From assembly GCA_021775095.1 (NCBI GenBank), contig JAJFII010000086.1, positions 1-53,545 of the forward strand: a DNA stretch of 53,545 nucleotides, written 5' to 3'. Positions 32,411-41,924 of the stretch are shown here, piece after piece. Source of the DNA: Rhodospirillales bacterium. GTDB lineage: Bacteria > Pseudomonadota > Alphaproteobacteria > Rhodospirillales > Casp-alpha2. The notes beneath the pieces are model-generated. The model saw only the letters and a program-made list of their open reading frames with translations, did no database searches and was not told the origin of the DNA. Both the position numbers and the translations under genes were made by a program. Each line of letters begins with the position of its first letter. Position 1 is the stretch's first letter.

Positions 32411-35323
32411 TTAACTGGCCTTTTTGGTGGTTTGCCGCGCGGTTTTTAAATAGGGTGCCAGATAATGCCCGGTATAACTTTCCTTGACCCCGGCGACCTC
32501 CTCCGGCGTACCTTCGGCGACAATTCGCCCGCCTTTGTTACCGCCTTCCGGTCCCAAATCGATGATCCAGTCGGCGGTTTTAATGACTTCCAGATTGTGT
32601 TCGATGACAATCACCGTATTGCCCTGATCGACCAGGGTGTGCAGCACCTCCAGCAGTTTTTTAACATCCTCGAAATGCAGGCCCGTGGTCGGCTCGTCGA
32701 GGATATAAATGGTTTTGCCGGTTGCCCTGCGCGACAGTTCCTTGGCCAGTTTGACCCGCTGGGCTTCGCCGCCCGACAGGGTCGTTGCCTGCTGGCCCAA
32801 ATGAATGTAACTGAGGCCCACCCGTTTGAGGGTTTCCATCTTGTCGCGGATCGTCGGAACGGCTTTGAAAAACGCCGCTCCTTCCTCAACCGTCATATCA
32901 AGAACTTCGGCTATTGATTTGTCTCTAAAGCGAATTTCCAAAGTTTCGCGGTTATATCTTTTGCCGTGGCAGACGTCACACTGGACATAAACATCGGGTA
33001 AAAAATGCATCTCGATCTTGATCAGACCATCACCCTGGCAGGCTTCACAGCGGCCGCCTTTGACGTTGAAGGAAAACCGCCCGGCCTTATACCCCCGGGT
33101 TTTCGCATCGGGTAAGCTGGCGAACCAATCGCGGATCGGGGTAAAAGCACCGGTGTAGGTGGCCGGGTTGGAGCGCGGTGTGCGACCGATGGGTGACTGG
33201 TCGATCTCGACAATTTTGTCAATGCGCTCAATACCGTCGATCGAATCGTGATCGCCTGGATGAACCCGGGATTTGTTGAGTTTTTTGCTCAGGCCCTTGT
33301 ACAGGGTTTCCACCACCAGACTGGATTTTCCGCCCCCCGAGACGCCGGTTATGCAGGTCATGGTGCCCAGTGGGAACTTGGCCGTGACGTTTTGCAGATT
33401 ATGGGAGCGGGCTCCTTTGACCGTAATGAAGTGGCCTTTTTTCGGTTTTCTGCGGGTTTGGGGAACGTCGATTTGCCGCATACCGGTCAAATATTGGCCG
33501 GTCAGGCTTTCCGGCGAGGCCATTACTTCGTCCGGCGTGCCGCTGGCGACCACATTGCCGCCATGAATACCGGCACCGGGGCCGATATCAATCAGGTAAT
33601 CGGCGGTCCGAATGGCGTCCTCGTCGTGCTCGACCACAACAACCGTGTTGCCAATGTCGCGCAACCGTTTGAGCATTTCCAGCAGGCGGGCATTATCGCG
33701 CTGGTGCAGGCCAATGGACGGCTCATCGAGGACATATAACACGCCGGTCAGGCCGGAACCGATCTGCGAGGCCAGGCGAATGCGTTGGCTCTCGCCGCCG
33801 GACAGGGTCCCCGACGAACGGCTGAGGGTCAGGTAATCGAGGCCGACGTTTTCCAAAAACCCCAGGCGGTCGTTAATTTCCCGGAGGATTCGGCGGGCGA
33901 TCTCGGACTGTTGCGTCGTCAGTTTGGCGTCCAGCTGGGAAAACCAGCTGTGCGCCTGATCGATGCCAAAGGCCGCCACATCACCGATGTGCAGGCCGTC
34001 AATCTTAACTGCCAGGGCTTCCGGTTTTAGGCGGTTGCCGGCGCACTCTGAGCAGGTGGCGACGGTCTGGTAACGCGACAGTTCATCGCGCACCCAGTTC
34101 GAATCGGTCTCCCGCCAGCGCCGTTCCATGTTGGGGATGACGCCTTCGAAGGGTTTTGATATCTCGTAGGATTTGGTCCCATCATGATAGCGCATGGTGA
34201 CCGCTTCGCGGCCCGACCCGTAGAGCACAATACCGCGGATTTTCTCCGCCAGTTCGGACCATTTATCCAGGGCATTAAACTGATAATGTTCGGCCAGGCA
34301 ATCCAGCGTCTGGGCATAATATTTAGATGTCGACTTGGCCCAGGCGGCGATCGCGCCCTGTTGCAGGGACAGGTTTTCGTCGGGAACGATGAGTTCCGGG
34401 TCAAAATACATTTCCGTGCCCAGGCCATCACAGGCCGGACAGGCACCAAACGGGTTGTTAAAGGAAAACAGACGGGGTTCGACCTCGTCGATGGTAAAGC
34501 CCGATACCGGGCAGGCAAACTTGGCCGAAAAAACGGTCCGCCCATCCGGGATATGGGTATTGATGCCCGACTTCTTTTTGGCTTTTTTGGGCGGGTCCTT
34601 GACGTCGGCACTGTCGATGTAGGCAAGGCCATCCGCCAGTTCCAGGGCGGTCTCAAAACTGTCGGCCAGGCGCGCCTCGACACCGACGCGAACTATCACC
34701 CGGTCGACAACTATTTCGATATCGTGTTTGTATTTTTTATCGAGGGCCGGCGCGTCTTCGATGTCATAAAGTTCGCCGTCAATGCGTACCCGCTGAAATC
34801 CGCGCTGTGCCAGCAATTGCAAATCCTTGCGGTATTCACCCTTGCGCCCGCGCACGATCGGTGCCAGCAAATAGAGCCTCGCACCGTCTTCCATAGCCAT
34901 CACCCGGTCGACCATCTGACTGACCGTTTGCGCCTCAATCGGCAGACCCGTGGCCGGCGAGTAGGGGGTCCCGACCCGGGCGAACATCAGCCGCATATAA
35001 TCGTAAATCTCGGTCACCGTGCCGACGGTCGAACGTGGGTTGCGCGACGTGGTTTTTTGTTCAATGGAAATCGCCGGTGACAACCCTTCGATGCTGTCCA
35101 CATCGGGTTTCTGCATGAGTTCGAGGAATTGCCGGGCATAGGCCGACAGGCTTTCTACGTATCGCCGTTGGCCCTCCGCATAAATCGTATCAAAGGCCAG
35201 GGATGATTTGCCCGACCCGCTCAGGCCGGTGATCACGGTCAGTTTGTCGCGGGGTATTTCCACGTTGACGCCCCGCAGATTATGTTCACGGGCGCCGCGA
35301 ACAATGATTTTATCTAAGGACAA
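32411..35323 (-). CDS. uvrA: UvrA, excinuclease ABC subunit A
   Basis: The 970-residue DNA-damage recognition ATPase of nucleotide excision repair. Two ABC modules are visible: Walker [10 protein letters not shown] near residue 33 and GVSGGGKSS near 655, with signatures [12 protein letters not shown] and [12 protein letters not shown]. The C-terminal zinc module CEACQGDG...CDVCHG is intact. The first zinc finger reads CPVSGF...CPACDG, so one ligand is serine, as in many alphaproteobacteria. The start is a TTG with AGGAG seven bases upstream. A LexA-type box lies 112 bp upstream. Confidence 0.97.
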   Translation of the reverse strand: MSLDKIIVRGAREHNLRGVNVEIPRDKLTVITGLSGSGKSSLAFDTIYAEGQRRYVESLSAYARQFLELMQKPDVDSIEGLSPAISIEQKTTSRNPRSTVGTVTEIYDYMRLMFARVGTPYSPATGLPIEAQTVSQMVDRVMAMEDGARLYLLAPIVRGRKGEYRKDLQLLAQRGFQRVRIDGELYDIEDAPALDKKYKHDIEIVVDRVIVRVGVEARLADSFETALELADGLAYIDSADVKDPPKKAKKKSGINTHIPDGRTVFSAKFACPVSGFTIDEVEPRLFSFNNPFGACPACDGLGTEMYFDPELIVPDENLSLQQGAIAAWAKSTSKYYAQTLDCLAEHYQFNALDKWSELAEKIRGIVLYGSGREAVTMRYHDGTKSYEISKPFEGVIPNMERRWRETDSNWVRDELSRYQTVATCSECAGNRLKPEALAVKIDGLHIGDVAAFGIDQAHSWFSQLDAKLTTQQSEIARRILREINDRLGFLENVGLDYLTLSRSSGTLSGGESQRIRLASQIGSGLTGVLYVLDEPSIGLHQRDNARLLEMLKRLRDIGNTVVVVEHDEDAIRTADYLIDIGPGAGIHGGNVVASGTPDEVMASPESLTGQYLTGMRQIDVPQTRRKPKKGHFITVKGARSHNLQNVTAKFPLGTMTCITGVSGGGKSSLVVETLYKGLSKKLNKSRVHPGDHDSIDGIERIDKIVEIDQSPIGRTPRSNPATYTGAFTPIRDWFASLPDAKTRGYKAGRFSFNVKGGRCEACQGDGLIKIEMHFLPDVYVQCDVCHGKRYNRETLEIRFRDKSIAEVLDMTVEEGAAFFKAVPTIRDKMETLKRVGLSYIHLGQQATTLSGGEAQRVKLAKELSRRATGKTIYILDEPTTGLHFEDVKKLLEVLHTLVDQGNTVIVIEHNLEVIKTADWIIDLGPEGGNKGGRIVAEGTPEEVAGVKESYTGHYLAPYLKTARQTTKKAS

Positions 35324-35434
35324 TGACCGGCTCCTAAGGATCGCATGGGCAAAAAAGAAGGGACTTCGGAAAGGCCAGATTTACAGGGGATTGGGGAGCA
35401 CGTAAAGGGACCCCATTAAAAGTTTGAAAATTAA

Positions 35435-35449
35435 GAACAAATTAGGAAC
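35435..35449 (-). promoter_or_regulatory. LexA (SOS) box upstream of uvrA
   Basis: GAAC-N7-GAAC (GAACAAATTAGGAAC), equivalent to GTTC-N7-GTTC on the uvrA strand, is the exact alphaproteobacterial LexA consensus. Its place in the uvrA promoter region predicts damage-inducible expression of uvrA and the following thioesterase. Confidence 0.8.
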
Positions 35450-35501
35450 ATGTTTGGTATTTTTTCGTCGCCTTTGGCGAATCCCCTGGAACAAGCTCAG
35501 T

Positions 35502-36470
35502 TCATTTCTTATCGGTTTTTCTGCGGTTCAGGAGTCCATTGAAAACCGGACCGATCTCAAAATTGGCACCGGCCATCAAACGGCTGCGAGAGCGCAGAAC
35601 CGGCGTGTTTTCTGAAATATTGGCGCGGCTTTCACGCCAGACAATGTATATGCCACTGGTGATAATGACCCCGGCACCGGCCAGGGTTTGCACATCGGGT
35701 TTTTCGCCAAAGAACAAAAATCCGTAGGCCGATGCCCAGATGATCTGCGAGTATTGCATGGGCGCAACGACCACCGCTTCGCCGGTTTTATAGGCGCTGA
35801 TCATGCACAGCATGGCAACGAACGCCAGGCCCGCCATGGTCGCCGTGGCACCAAGGTCAAGCAACGACATGGGGACGTAATTAAAAGGCAAAAGGGCACC
35901 CATGATCAGAAAATTACCCAGCATGGGATACAGCAAAAGCACGACGTTGCGTTCCTCGCGACCAATCCGACGGACAATCACCGAGGCCAAAGAAGAACAC
36001 AAAGCGCCCAACAACGCCGCCAGATGGCCCCAGCTCAAATCGGCCGTGCCCGGACGCAGGACGATCAACACACCAATCAATCCGACGGCGATGGCACCAC
36101 CGCGGTGCAATCCGACCCGCTCACCCAAAATCGGGATCGACAACAAAGTCACCATGAGCGGCATGGAAAACAACATGGCATAGGTTTGGGCCAGGGGCAG
36201 GACAGAAAAGGCATAAAACACACCGGCACCACCGACCAGCATGGACAGGGTCCGAAGCGCCGTCCACCAGGGATGATGGGGACGCAGGTTATCATGGGCG
36301 GCATCGCGCACCAGCATGAACGAAACCAATGGAAATCCAAATAAAACGGTAAAAAAGACGATCTGAAAGGGACTATAGGTAGCGCCTAGATATTTGACGA
36401 TCACGTCGTGCGTGGCAAAGATGCCAAACGCCACCAGACTAAGAACCGCACCTTTTGCATTAGGACCCAT
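35502..36470 (-). CDS. EamA/DMT-family transporter
   Basis: A 322-residue inner-membrane protein with ten predicted membrane segments in two EamA halves. It begins VLSLVAFGIFATHDVIVKYLG and ends its second half with FLFFGEKPDVQTLAGAGVIITSG, the usual drug/metabolite exporter pattern. Substrate unknown; homologues export amino acids or other small metabolites. It is a single gene, first of the block separating uvrA from ssb. Confidence 0.9.
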   Translation of the reverse strand: MGPNAKGAVLSLVAFGIFATHDVIVKYLGATYSPFQIVFFTVLFGFPLVSFMLVRDAAHDNLRPHHPWWTALRTLSMLVGGAGVFYAFSVLPLAQTYAMLFSMPLMVTLLSIPILGERVGLHRGGAIAVGLIGVLIVLRPGTADLSWGHLAALLGALCSSLASVIVRRIGREERNVVLLLYPMLGNFLIMGALLPFNYVPMSLLDLGATATMAGLAFVAMLCMISAYKTGEAVVVAPMQYSQIIWASAYGFLFFGEKPDVQTLAGAGVIITSGIYIVWRESRANISENTPVLRSRSRLMAGANFEIGPVFNGLLNRRKTDKK

Positions 36471-36653
36471 TGGGAAAATCTTCTCTCATCTGGTTTTATG
36501 AATGGCCTGATATGCCTTCGTCAGTTCGCCAAATACAAGCCCGAAAGCCACGCTATTTCTGCAAACCAGTCCCCCATATCACACAGGGGACCACAGCGCA
36601 TTAGCAAAATATCCCAACGGTTTACGCACCGAAAAAAACCTGCAGTACCGCCG

Positions 36654-37877
36654 TCAGCTCCTCGACAGGGCTGCCTGCAAGGTCAGATTAAAGATATCCC
36701 GTTGGGCGTTGGACCCGCCGATACGAAAGGTCTGGTCACGAACACTGGCGATCAGTTCAGCCGCCTTTTTGTAGTCGCTGCGACGAAAAGCAATCAGCCC
36801 CAGGCACAAAACACGCCCGACCTGTTCAATAATTTTGCTGTTGGTATGAGAGTCTCCCTCAATATAGGCATGCTGGCTTTCCAGAAACCTGCACAGTTTT
36901 TTTTCGCCACCAGCCGAAACCAGGGTCATCGCCAAATGGGCATCGGCGAAAGCAAAGGCATGTTCATCGACGTGATGGAACCACATGTCGACCAACTGAT
37001 CCCAGCGGTGGCCAACCTCCACGTCCTTTAATTCGAGGCGCCACAACAAAGACGCACAGTCGTTAAGCCGGGTCACCATGTCCTTGTCACAATCGGACAC
37101 ATGATTATCAAATATCTCCAGAACCCGGTCCATCTGCCCCTTTTCAATCAGCGGCAGGCAAAGGTGCCACCACAAATGCCCACGGATCCATTGCGCCTGG
37201 CCCCAGTCCGAATGGCGCTGCTCCAGCCAGGCGATGCCGGCGTCATACCGCTGTTCCATTTGCAAAACATGGGCAACGGCATGCACCCCCCAGCCATCCC
37301 GGGGTTCGATGGCAACCGCTTCTCGACCCATCACTTCGGCGGCGCGATAGTCGCCGGATTCTTCCAGACCAAAGGCCCCCATACCCAGCAAAAACCCGTA
37401 GTAGGGCACGCTGGCGTCCCATTTCGGCAGGATGGCGGCCACGGAATCCCGCATCAGGGCGGTCTCGCCCACCAGATAATAGGCTTCATGGGCGCATTTT
37501 GCCGCCATCATATCATGTGGGAAATCAACCAATATGGCGTCCCACATTTGTCCGGCCATCCGCATCTCACCCGATGCCGCCACCTGAAAGGCGTCAATAT
37601 GCGCCTGCTCACGGGCTGTTACTCGGCTGCGCCGTGCCAGGGCTGCCCGCAGTTCCAAATTAACTCTCGGGTGGGCGGCGCTGACCCCGCCAAACAATCT
37701 CAAACATCCCGTCAGGCAATAGCCCATGGCAAAATCGGGGTCAATTTCGGCGGTCGTCAGCAATTTGCCCACCGGTTCACCACTAAACAGCATGTAATCA
37801 TCCATGGCACCGTTAAAAGCGGCAAGGGTCTCCGGTAAGGCAGCGGTGAATGTCATGCCCAATTTGTCTGTTGCCAT
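36654..37877 (-). CDS. TPR38-like tetratricopeptide-repeat protein
   Basis: A 407-residue cytosolic helical-repeat protein resembling tetratricopeptide repeat protein 38: FNGAMDDYMLFSGEPVGKLL near the start, then RDGWGVHAVAHVLQMEQRYDAGIAWL (residues about 195-220) and RGHLWWHLCLPLIEKGQMD. No catalytic domain is seen, so it is probably a scaffold or binding protein. The ATG at 37877 follows GAGGGA closely. It is flanked by a 183-bp and a 215-bp gap, so it is probably monocistronic. Confidence 0.8.
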   Translation of the reverse strand: MATDKLGMTFTAALPETLAAFNGAMDDYMLFSGEPVGKLLTTAEIDPDFAMGYCLTGCLRLFGGVSAAHPRVNLELRAALARRSRVTAREQAHIDAFQVAASGEMRMAGQMWDAILVDFPHDMMAAKCAHEAYYLVGETALMRDSVAAILPKWDASVPYYGFLLGMGAFGLEESGDYRAAEVMGREAVAIEPRDGWGVHAVAHVLQMEQRYDAGIAWLEQRHSDWGQAQWIRGHLWWHLCLPLIEKGQMDRVLEIFDNHVSDCDKDMVTRLNDCASLLWRLELKDVEVGHRWDQLVDMWFHHVDEHAFAFADAHLAMTLVSAGGEKKLCRFLESQHAYIEGDSHTNSKIIEQVGRVLCLGLIAFRRSDYKKAAELIASVRDQTFRIGGSNAQRDIFNLTLQAALSRS

Positions 37878-38092
37878 GGTCCCTCAATAGGCTGCTGGTT
37901 GGCGGTCGATTATGACCGAATGCCGGCATCGGTCAATGGCCGCTGTGGAACAAATCAACGGCTCTATGAAATGCCGCCAGACGGCCGGTCGAGACGTTTA
38001 AGGCTGCGATCAGCATTTTTCCCCCGCCGGCGCTGAAGCCGCCCGTATGACAACGGACGGCACCAGGGTAATAGGTAACCCGGTCGTCGCGT

Positions 38093-38914
38093 TCAGGCGC
38101 GACCGCCCATATGTTTTATGGCTTCTTCGGTCGACCAGACGGCGTTGGCCATGTAGCGGAAATTGGTCAACGCCGCCAAATAACCATCCCCTTCCGGCAG
38201 CATGGCTGCGGCTGTCGCATCTTTAACCACCGCCACTTCAAATCCTTGTTCCAGCAACTCACGCATGTGGGATTCTGTGCACAGGTTGGCCGACATCCCC
38301 GACAGGATCACCTGATCAATGCGTTGTTTGCGCAGTTGCAACACCAGGTCATTGGATTCGTTTCCATAAAGTTTATGGGGTGAGGTGACGATGGTTTTGC
38401 CGTCATCGATGAATTTTTTGTACTCAGGCATGAAGTCGGCCCCGGAGTTTTCAAACCCGTCGGTTGATAGGGCACCTTTGCGATCAAACATCCCGATCTT
38501 ATGCATTAATTTTTCAAGGGCACCTTCGAAACGCCAGCCGTGATCGGTCGGATAATAATAATGCGGCGATACGGCAACGGTCAGGTCCGCCTGTTTGGCG
38601 GCAATAAACAGGTTTTCGATATTTTGGACCGTATTGTGATGTTCAACACTTTTGCCGACAACACCCCAGGTCACTCCCTTGGGACTGAGAAAATCAATTT
38701 GCGGATCCGTGACCACCAGCGCCGTCCGTTGCAGATCCAGTTTCATGTTGCTGGGCGGCAGGGCGGGTTGGGCCGGGTCGGCATAGGGGTCTTCGGCTGC
38801 CGAAGCACCGCTCGCCATCCCAACTGCGGCCATAGCAGTGGCGGCAGCCACACCGCCGGTTAAGGCCTGGCGACGGCTGATGCAGGTTGTTTTGGGGTCG
38901 TGATCTTCACACAT
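38093..38914 (-). CDS. Tat-exported isochorismatase-family cysteine hydrolase
   Basis: A 273-residue cysteine hydrolase. The N-terminus carries a twin-arginine signal (SRRQALTGGVAAATAMAAVG), so the folded enzyme should act in the periplasm, which is unusual for this family. The catalytic Asp lies in ALVVTDPQIDFL and the nucleophile Cys in SGMSANLCTESHMRELL (residue about 221). The ATG at 38914 has GGAG seven bases upstream. The gene is divergent from an AraC regulator. The substrate (an amide such as a nicotinamide-type compound, or another) cannot be told. Confidence 0.88.
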   Translation of the reverse strand: MCEDHDPKTTCISRRQALTGGVAAATAMAAVGMASGASAAEDPYADPAQPALPPSNMKLDLQRTALVVTDPQIDFLSPKGVTWGVVGKSVEHHNTVQNIENLFIAAKQADLTVAVSPHYYYPTDHGWRFEGALEKLMHKIGMFDRKGALSTDGFENSGADFMPEYKKFIDDGKTIVTSPHKLYGNESNDLVLQLRKQRIDQVILSGMSANLCTESHMRELLEQGFEVAVVKDATAAAMLPEGDGYLAALTNFRYMANAVWSTEEAIKHMGGRA

Positions 38915-38963
38915 GGGGATCTCCAGTTTCTCGGGTTGCAAGATCTTCACAATGAACCGGATT

Positions 38964-39018
38964 ATGTATCATTTTGTCCAATATCTGTGCTTTTAAGTCA
39001 ATTAATGTATCTATACAT
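38964..39018. promoter_or_regulatory. direct repeats and palindrome in the AraC/hydrolase divergent promoter
   Basis: ATGTATC occurs at 38964-38970 and again at 39005-39011, 41 bp apart, about four helical turns. The second copy is part of a palindrome ATGTAT-CT-ATACAT (39005-39018). This arrangement fits binding by the adjacent AraC-type regulator. Confidence 0.45.
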
Positions 39019-39041
39019 ACAAACACCCGGCATATTAAGGG

Positions 39042-39950
39042 ATGGATTACGAACATGTTTTCGATGAAATGGAAGTCCTTACCCAACCTTTCGCCCTGTG
39101 CGAATTGCACGGCAATTGTACCCTCGGACTCAAGGGGCAAGCCGGCGCAACTTTACATTATATTCTGGCGGGCCGCGGAGAAATTTCCCTTCGGGGCCAA
39201 CCTTCCATGGCGCTTGAACGCGGTACCATCGTCCTGATCCCGAGTTTCCAGGCCCATACCTTGCGCAGTTACGGCGATCCGGGTCAGCCCCTGCCGACCT
39301 GTCATCCGACCGAGTTACGTCTGGCCAGCCACCTGGTAAAATCCGAACAGCCATCGACCGGCGGGGTGTTAATGGCCATTTGCAGCCACATAAATATTTC
39401 CATCCGCGGGACCAACGGTTTGGTCAATTTGATCAGGCAACCCATCGTTGCCCAGATCGCCGAAGACTCGCTGCTGGAAAACGCTGTTCACCAGATCCTG
39501 CAGGAACTGTCGGCGCCCACATTGGGCGGCAGGTCGATGGTCCGCGCCCTGTTGTTACAGTGTTCGATCCAATTACTGCGCAACCGATTGCTGGCCAATG
39601 ACCGTGGGTTGGTCTGGATGGCCGCACTGCGGGATGAAAAATTGTGGGGTACCCTGCGTTACATGCTGGAAAAACCGGGCGATGCCCATACGGTCGAAAG
39701 CCTGGCCGACATCGCCGCAATGAGCCGTTCGTCCTATGCCGCGCGGTTTTCAGCGGCCTATGGCCACGGCCCCATGGCACTGCTGCGGGAATTGCGCATG
39801 CAACTGGCGTCAAATCTGTTATGCCAATCCGATTTGCCGGTGAAACGGATCGCTCGCTTGAGTGGATTCCACAGCCGCAGCGCTTTTACCAGAACCTTCA
39901 CAAAAACCCTTGGCCAGTCGCCGCAGGCCTTTCGCTCGGCCCTTAAATAG
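39042..39950 (+). CDS. AraC-family transcriptional regulator
   Basis: A 302-residue regulator. An N-terminal cupin-type sensing domain (LHYILAGRGEISLRG, ALERGTIVLIPSFQAHTL) precedes a C-terminal AraC double helix-turn-helix (residues about 205-300), including VESLADIAAMSRSSYAARF and IARLSGFHSRSAFTRTFTK. Divergent transcription makes the Tat-exported hydrolase gene its most likely target. The ATG at 39042 has a rather close AAGGG; an in-frame ATG at 39069 is possible. Confidence 0.92.
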   Translation: MDYEHVFDEMEVLTQPFALCELHGNCTLGLKGQAGATLHYILAGRGEISLRGQPSMALERGTIVLIPSFQAHTLRSYGDPGQPLPTCHPTELRLASHLVKSEQPSTGGVLMAICSHINISIRGTNGLVNLIRQPIVAQIAEDSLLENAVHQILQELSAPTLGGRSMVRALLLQCSIQLLRNRLLANDRGLVWMAALRDEKLWGTLRYMLEKPGDAHTVESLADIAAMSRSSYAARFSAAYGHGPMALLRELRMQLASNLLCQSDLPVKRIARLSGFHSRSAFTRTFTKTLGQSPQAFRSALK

Positions 39951-40271
39951 GGCAGGGACGACGCGACAGGCTGCCTTGCGCCGCGCCGGGGCCTTGTCGA
40001 GGTTCGAGGGATTCGCAAAACAACTTTTTTTATTGCCAAACGTCGCATAAATGCGGCCCGGATTACATCCCATGCAGGCGATCAGGTCTTTCATGGACGT
40101 GGCTTCATATCCCTGGCTCCAAAAGATCGCATGGCTTTTTCAAGGACCGCTGTTCGCTCAAATTGTTTTTCCCAAGGCATGGCTCAAATATACAAGTGTT
40201 GAACGAACCTTCAACACTCCCCAGATTGCCTAAAAAAGGCCGCGCTTGCCAGTTGCTCGGAGGGCGTTAAA
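39951..40271. other. 321-bp gap upstream of the PhyH gene, with a palindrome
   Basis: No convincing gene is seen. A 60-codon plus-strand frame (40051-40233) lacks a ribosome site. A clean palindrome GTGTTGAA-CGAACC-TTCAACAC lies at 40196-40217, 55 bp before the dioxygenase start. It is the best regulatory candidate in the gap. Confidence 0.5.
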
Positions 40272-41117
40272 ATGTTGGCGCCGAATACCCCATTAAGGCC
40301 ACAGGAGGGCAGCGTGTTAAGCCAGGACCAGATTGATCAATATCATGAACTCGGATACGTAATTCCCGATTTCCAATTGCCCATGGATGTGGTGATGGAA
40401 ATGCGCAAGGAGCTTGAGCTGCTGATTGCCGCCAACCCCGACAAAACCGCAGATGCCATGTTCGTCCCTCATGCCCCCCAGGGCAACCACCAGGGATTAC
40501 AGTCACCCCGCGCCGACAAATGGCTGAATTTTGCCTGCAACCCCGACATTGTCGCCATGGTCGCCCAGCTCATTGGCGCAAATATCGCGCTGTGGGGATC
40601 GACGGTATTTGGCAAACCGGCGGGCAACGGCAAAGCCACGCCCTGGCACCAGGATGGCCAGTACTGGCCCATCAAACCGCTGGCCAGTTGCACGGCCTGG
40701 ATCGCCATCGATGACGTTGGTGTTGACAACGGCTGCATGCGTTTGATTCCCGGATCCCATAAAAACAAGGACGTTTACAGCCACCACACCAACAAAGCCG
40801 AGGACCTGACCTTAAACCAGGAACTCGATGACGATCAGTTTAACGAGGACAGAGCCGTCGATTTGATTTTAAAACCGGGTCAAATGTCCTTTCACGACAT
40901 TTATATGGTGCATGGGTCACGCCATAACACATCGACAAAACGCCGTGCCGGTTATGTCCTGCGGTTCATGCCGACCTCGTCGCATTTTGACCGGGAACTG
41001 GGTTTGCAACTTGAACGGAACGGTAATGCGGTAAACTTTTCCAATCGCCCGTTGTTTTTGGTCAACGGAATTGATCAGTCCGGTGCAAACGATTTTACGA
41101 TCGGCCACATCTCGTGA
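40272..41117 (+). CDS. phytanoyl-CoA dioxygenase (PhyH) family protein
   Basis: A 281-residue Fe(II)/2-oxoglutarate oxygenase of the PhyH/ectoine-hydroxylase superfamily. Iron ligands are His126 and Asp128 (TPWHQDGQYW) and His214 (YMVHGSRHN). Arg225 probably binds 2-oxoglutarate. NGCMRLIPGSHKN is the usual family signature. Two starts are equally well supported: ATG 40272 (GGAGGG seven bases upstream) and GTG 40314 (AGGAGG five bases upstream), so two N-termini may be made. Substrate unknown. The stop codon lies inside an inverted repeat. Confidence 0.9.
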   Translation: MLAPNTPLRPQEGSVLSQDQIDQYHELGYVIPDFQLPMDVVMEMRKELELLIAANPDKTADAMFVPHAPQGNHQGLQSPRADKWLNFACNPDIVAMVAQLIGANIALWGSTVFGKPAGNGKATPWHQDGQYWPIKPLASCTAWIAIDDVGVDNGCMRLIPGSHKNKDVYSHHTNKAEDLTLNQELDDDQFNEDRAVDLILKPGQMSFHDIYMVHGSRHNTSTKRRAGYVLRFMPTSSHFDRELGLQLERNGNAVNFSNRPLFLVNGIDQSGANDFTIGHIS

Positions 41118-41273
41118 TCTGCATCCGCTTAATCGCGCCCCTGGGATCATGATTTTTGGTTTTCCGGCAGGAAGGCGGGCGCAGGTGGTGCGCCTGCATC
41201 GTGGCGCACCGGGTGACTGTCTAGATGACCTCGAAAGACCGTCCCAAGGATGCAATTAAGAGGATGCAGATCA
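41115..41273. repeat. 159-bp inverted-repeat element between convergent genes
   Basis: 18-bp arms TGATCTGCATCCGCTTAA (41115-41132) and TTAAGAGGATGCAGATCA (41256-41273) match at 17 of 18 positions. Inside is a strong hairpin GGTGCGCC-TGCATCGT-GGCGCACC. Each arm supplies the TGA stop of the neighbouring convergent gene. It could be a MITE-like insertion that became the end of both genes, or a bidirectional structured 3' end. Confidence 0.7.
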
Positions 41274-41453
41274 AGAGATCCAATTGGAACGCGGGCCGGG
41301 GATTTGATCGGTTCGCCAGCGCCGTTCTTCACGGCGGGCCTTGCGGACGGCGTCCCATTCCCTGGCAAAATAGATGATCGGATCGTCACTGGTCAGCCGA
41401 TCAATAACCGCCCAACGCCGGGTGGCACCCTCGTAAACCACAGAATATCGCAT
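41271..41453 (-). CDS. small conserved hypothetical protein
   Basis: A 60-residue basic protein (RYSVVYEGATRRWAVIDRL then YFAREWDAVRKARREERRWR). The pattern of a short beta part and a charged helix resembles conserved alphaproteobacterial hypothetical proteins. The ATG at 41453 is preferred to a GTG at 41456. The stop falls in the inverted repeat at 41256-41273. Function unknown. Confidence 0.6.
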   Translation of the reverse strand: MRYSVVYEGATRRWAVIDRLTSDDPIIYFAREWDAVRKARREERRWRTDQIPGPRSNWIS

Positions 41454-41552
41454 CACTGATGCCTTTCGTTTGGCAGATTTCCTGTCACGTTAACGCGGCA
41501 GACCTCAACAAATGGTAAACAACCGACCGGCCCGGGATTTGAAGGAAAGATA

Positions 41553-41792
41553 ATGAACGAAGATATGAATGCCGATTTCGAAAAAGCCGATGTTGTTCTG
41601 GCGACGGCGCTTGAACAATTCCAGGCGCAAGGGGTCAACCAATATGTCTATGGCATGGCGATGGTGGAAATCGGATTGTTGGCCCTCGTTAAACTGGGTG
41701 AGGAAGAACAACAACTGGTGGAAACCGTGCGCCAATTTATTGCAAAGGCGCAAAATCAAACTCAACCACCGCTGCCGACACCGCGTCCGTAA
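41553..41792 (+). CDS. small hypothetical protein
   Basis: A 79-residue acidic, helix-rich protein (ADVVLATALEQFQAQGVNQYVYGMAMVEIGLLALVKLG) with a proline-rich C-terminus. GGAAAG lies upstream of the ATG. No family is recognised. It lies upstream of ssb in the same direction with a 132-bp gap. Confidence 0.6.
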   Translation: MNEDMNADFEKADVVLATALEQFQAQGVNQYVYGMAMVEIGLLALVKLGEEEQQLVETVRQFIAKAQNQTQPPLPTPRP

Positions 41793-41924
41793 ATTTAGTT
41801 TCCCCCGGTTCCTGGTTTTTCCACAACAAGCTGAATAAAAAGCTGGTTTCGGACTTTCACGGAGTAGGTCGACGGCTTATAGTTCGACCCCAATCAATCG
41901 GTATAATTAGTGCGGGAGGCCCAA

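Noticed and set aside
34184-35080. 298-codon plus-strand frame opposite uvrA
   Set aside because: A shadow of the conserved UvrA reading frame without any motif of its own.
37933-38095. Protein-like open frame downstream of the cysteine hydrolase
   Set aside because: It has no start codon outside the hydrolase gene except an internal ATG giving about 30 residues, and no recognised family.
41793-41924. LexA box before ssb
   Set aside because: GTTC sequences occur, but no second half-site is found at the required 7-bp spacing.
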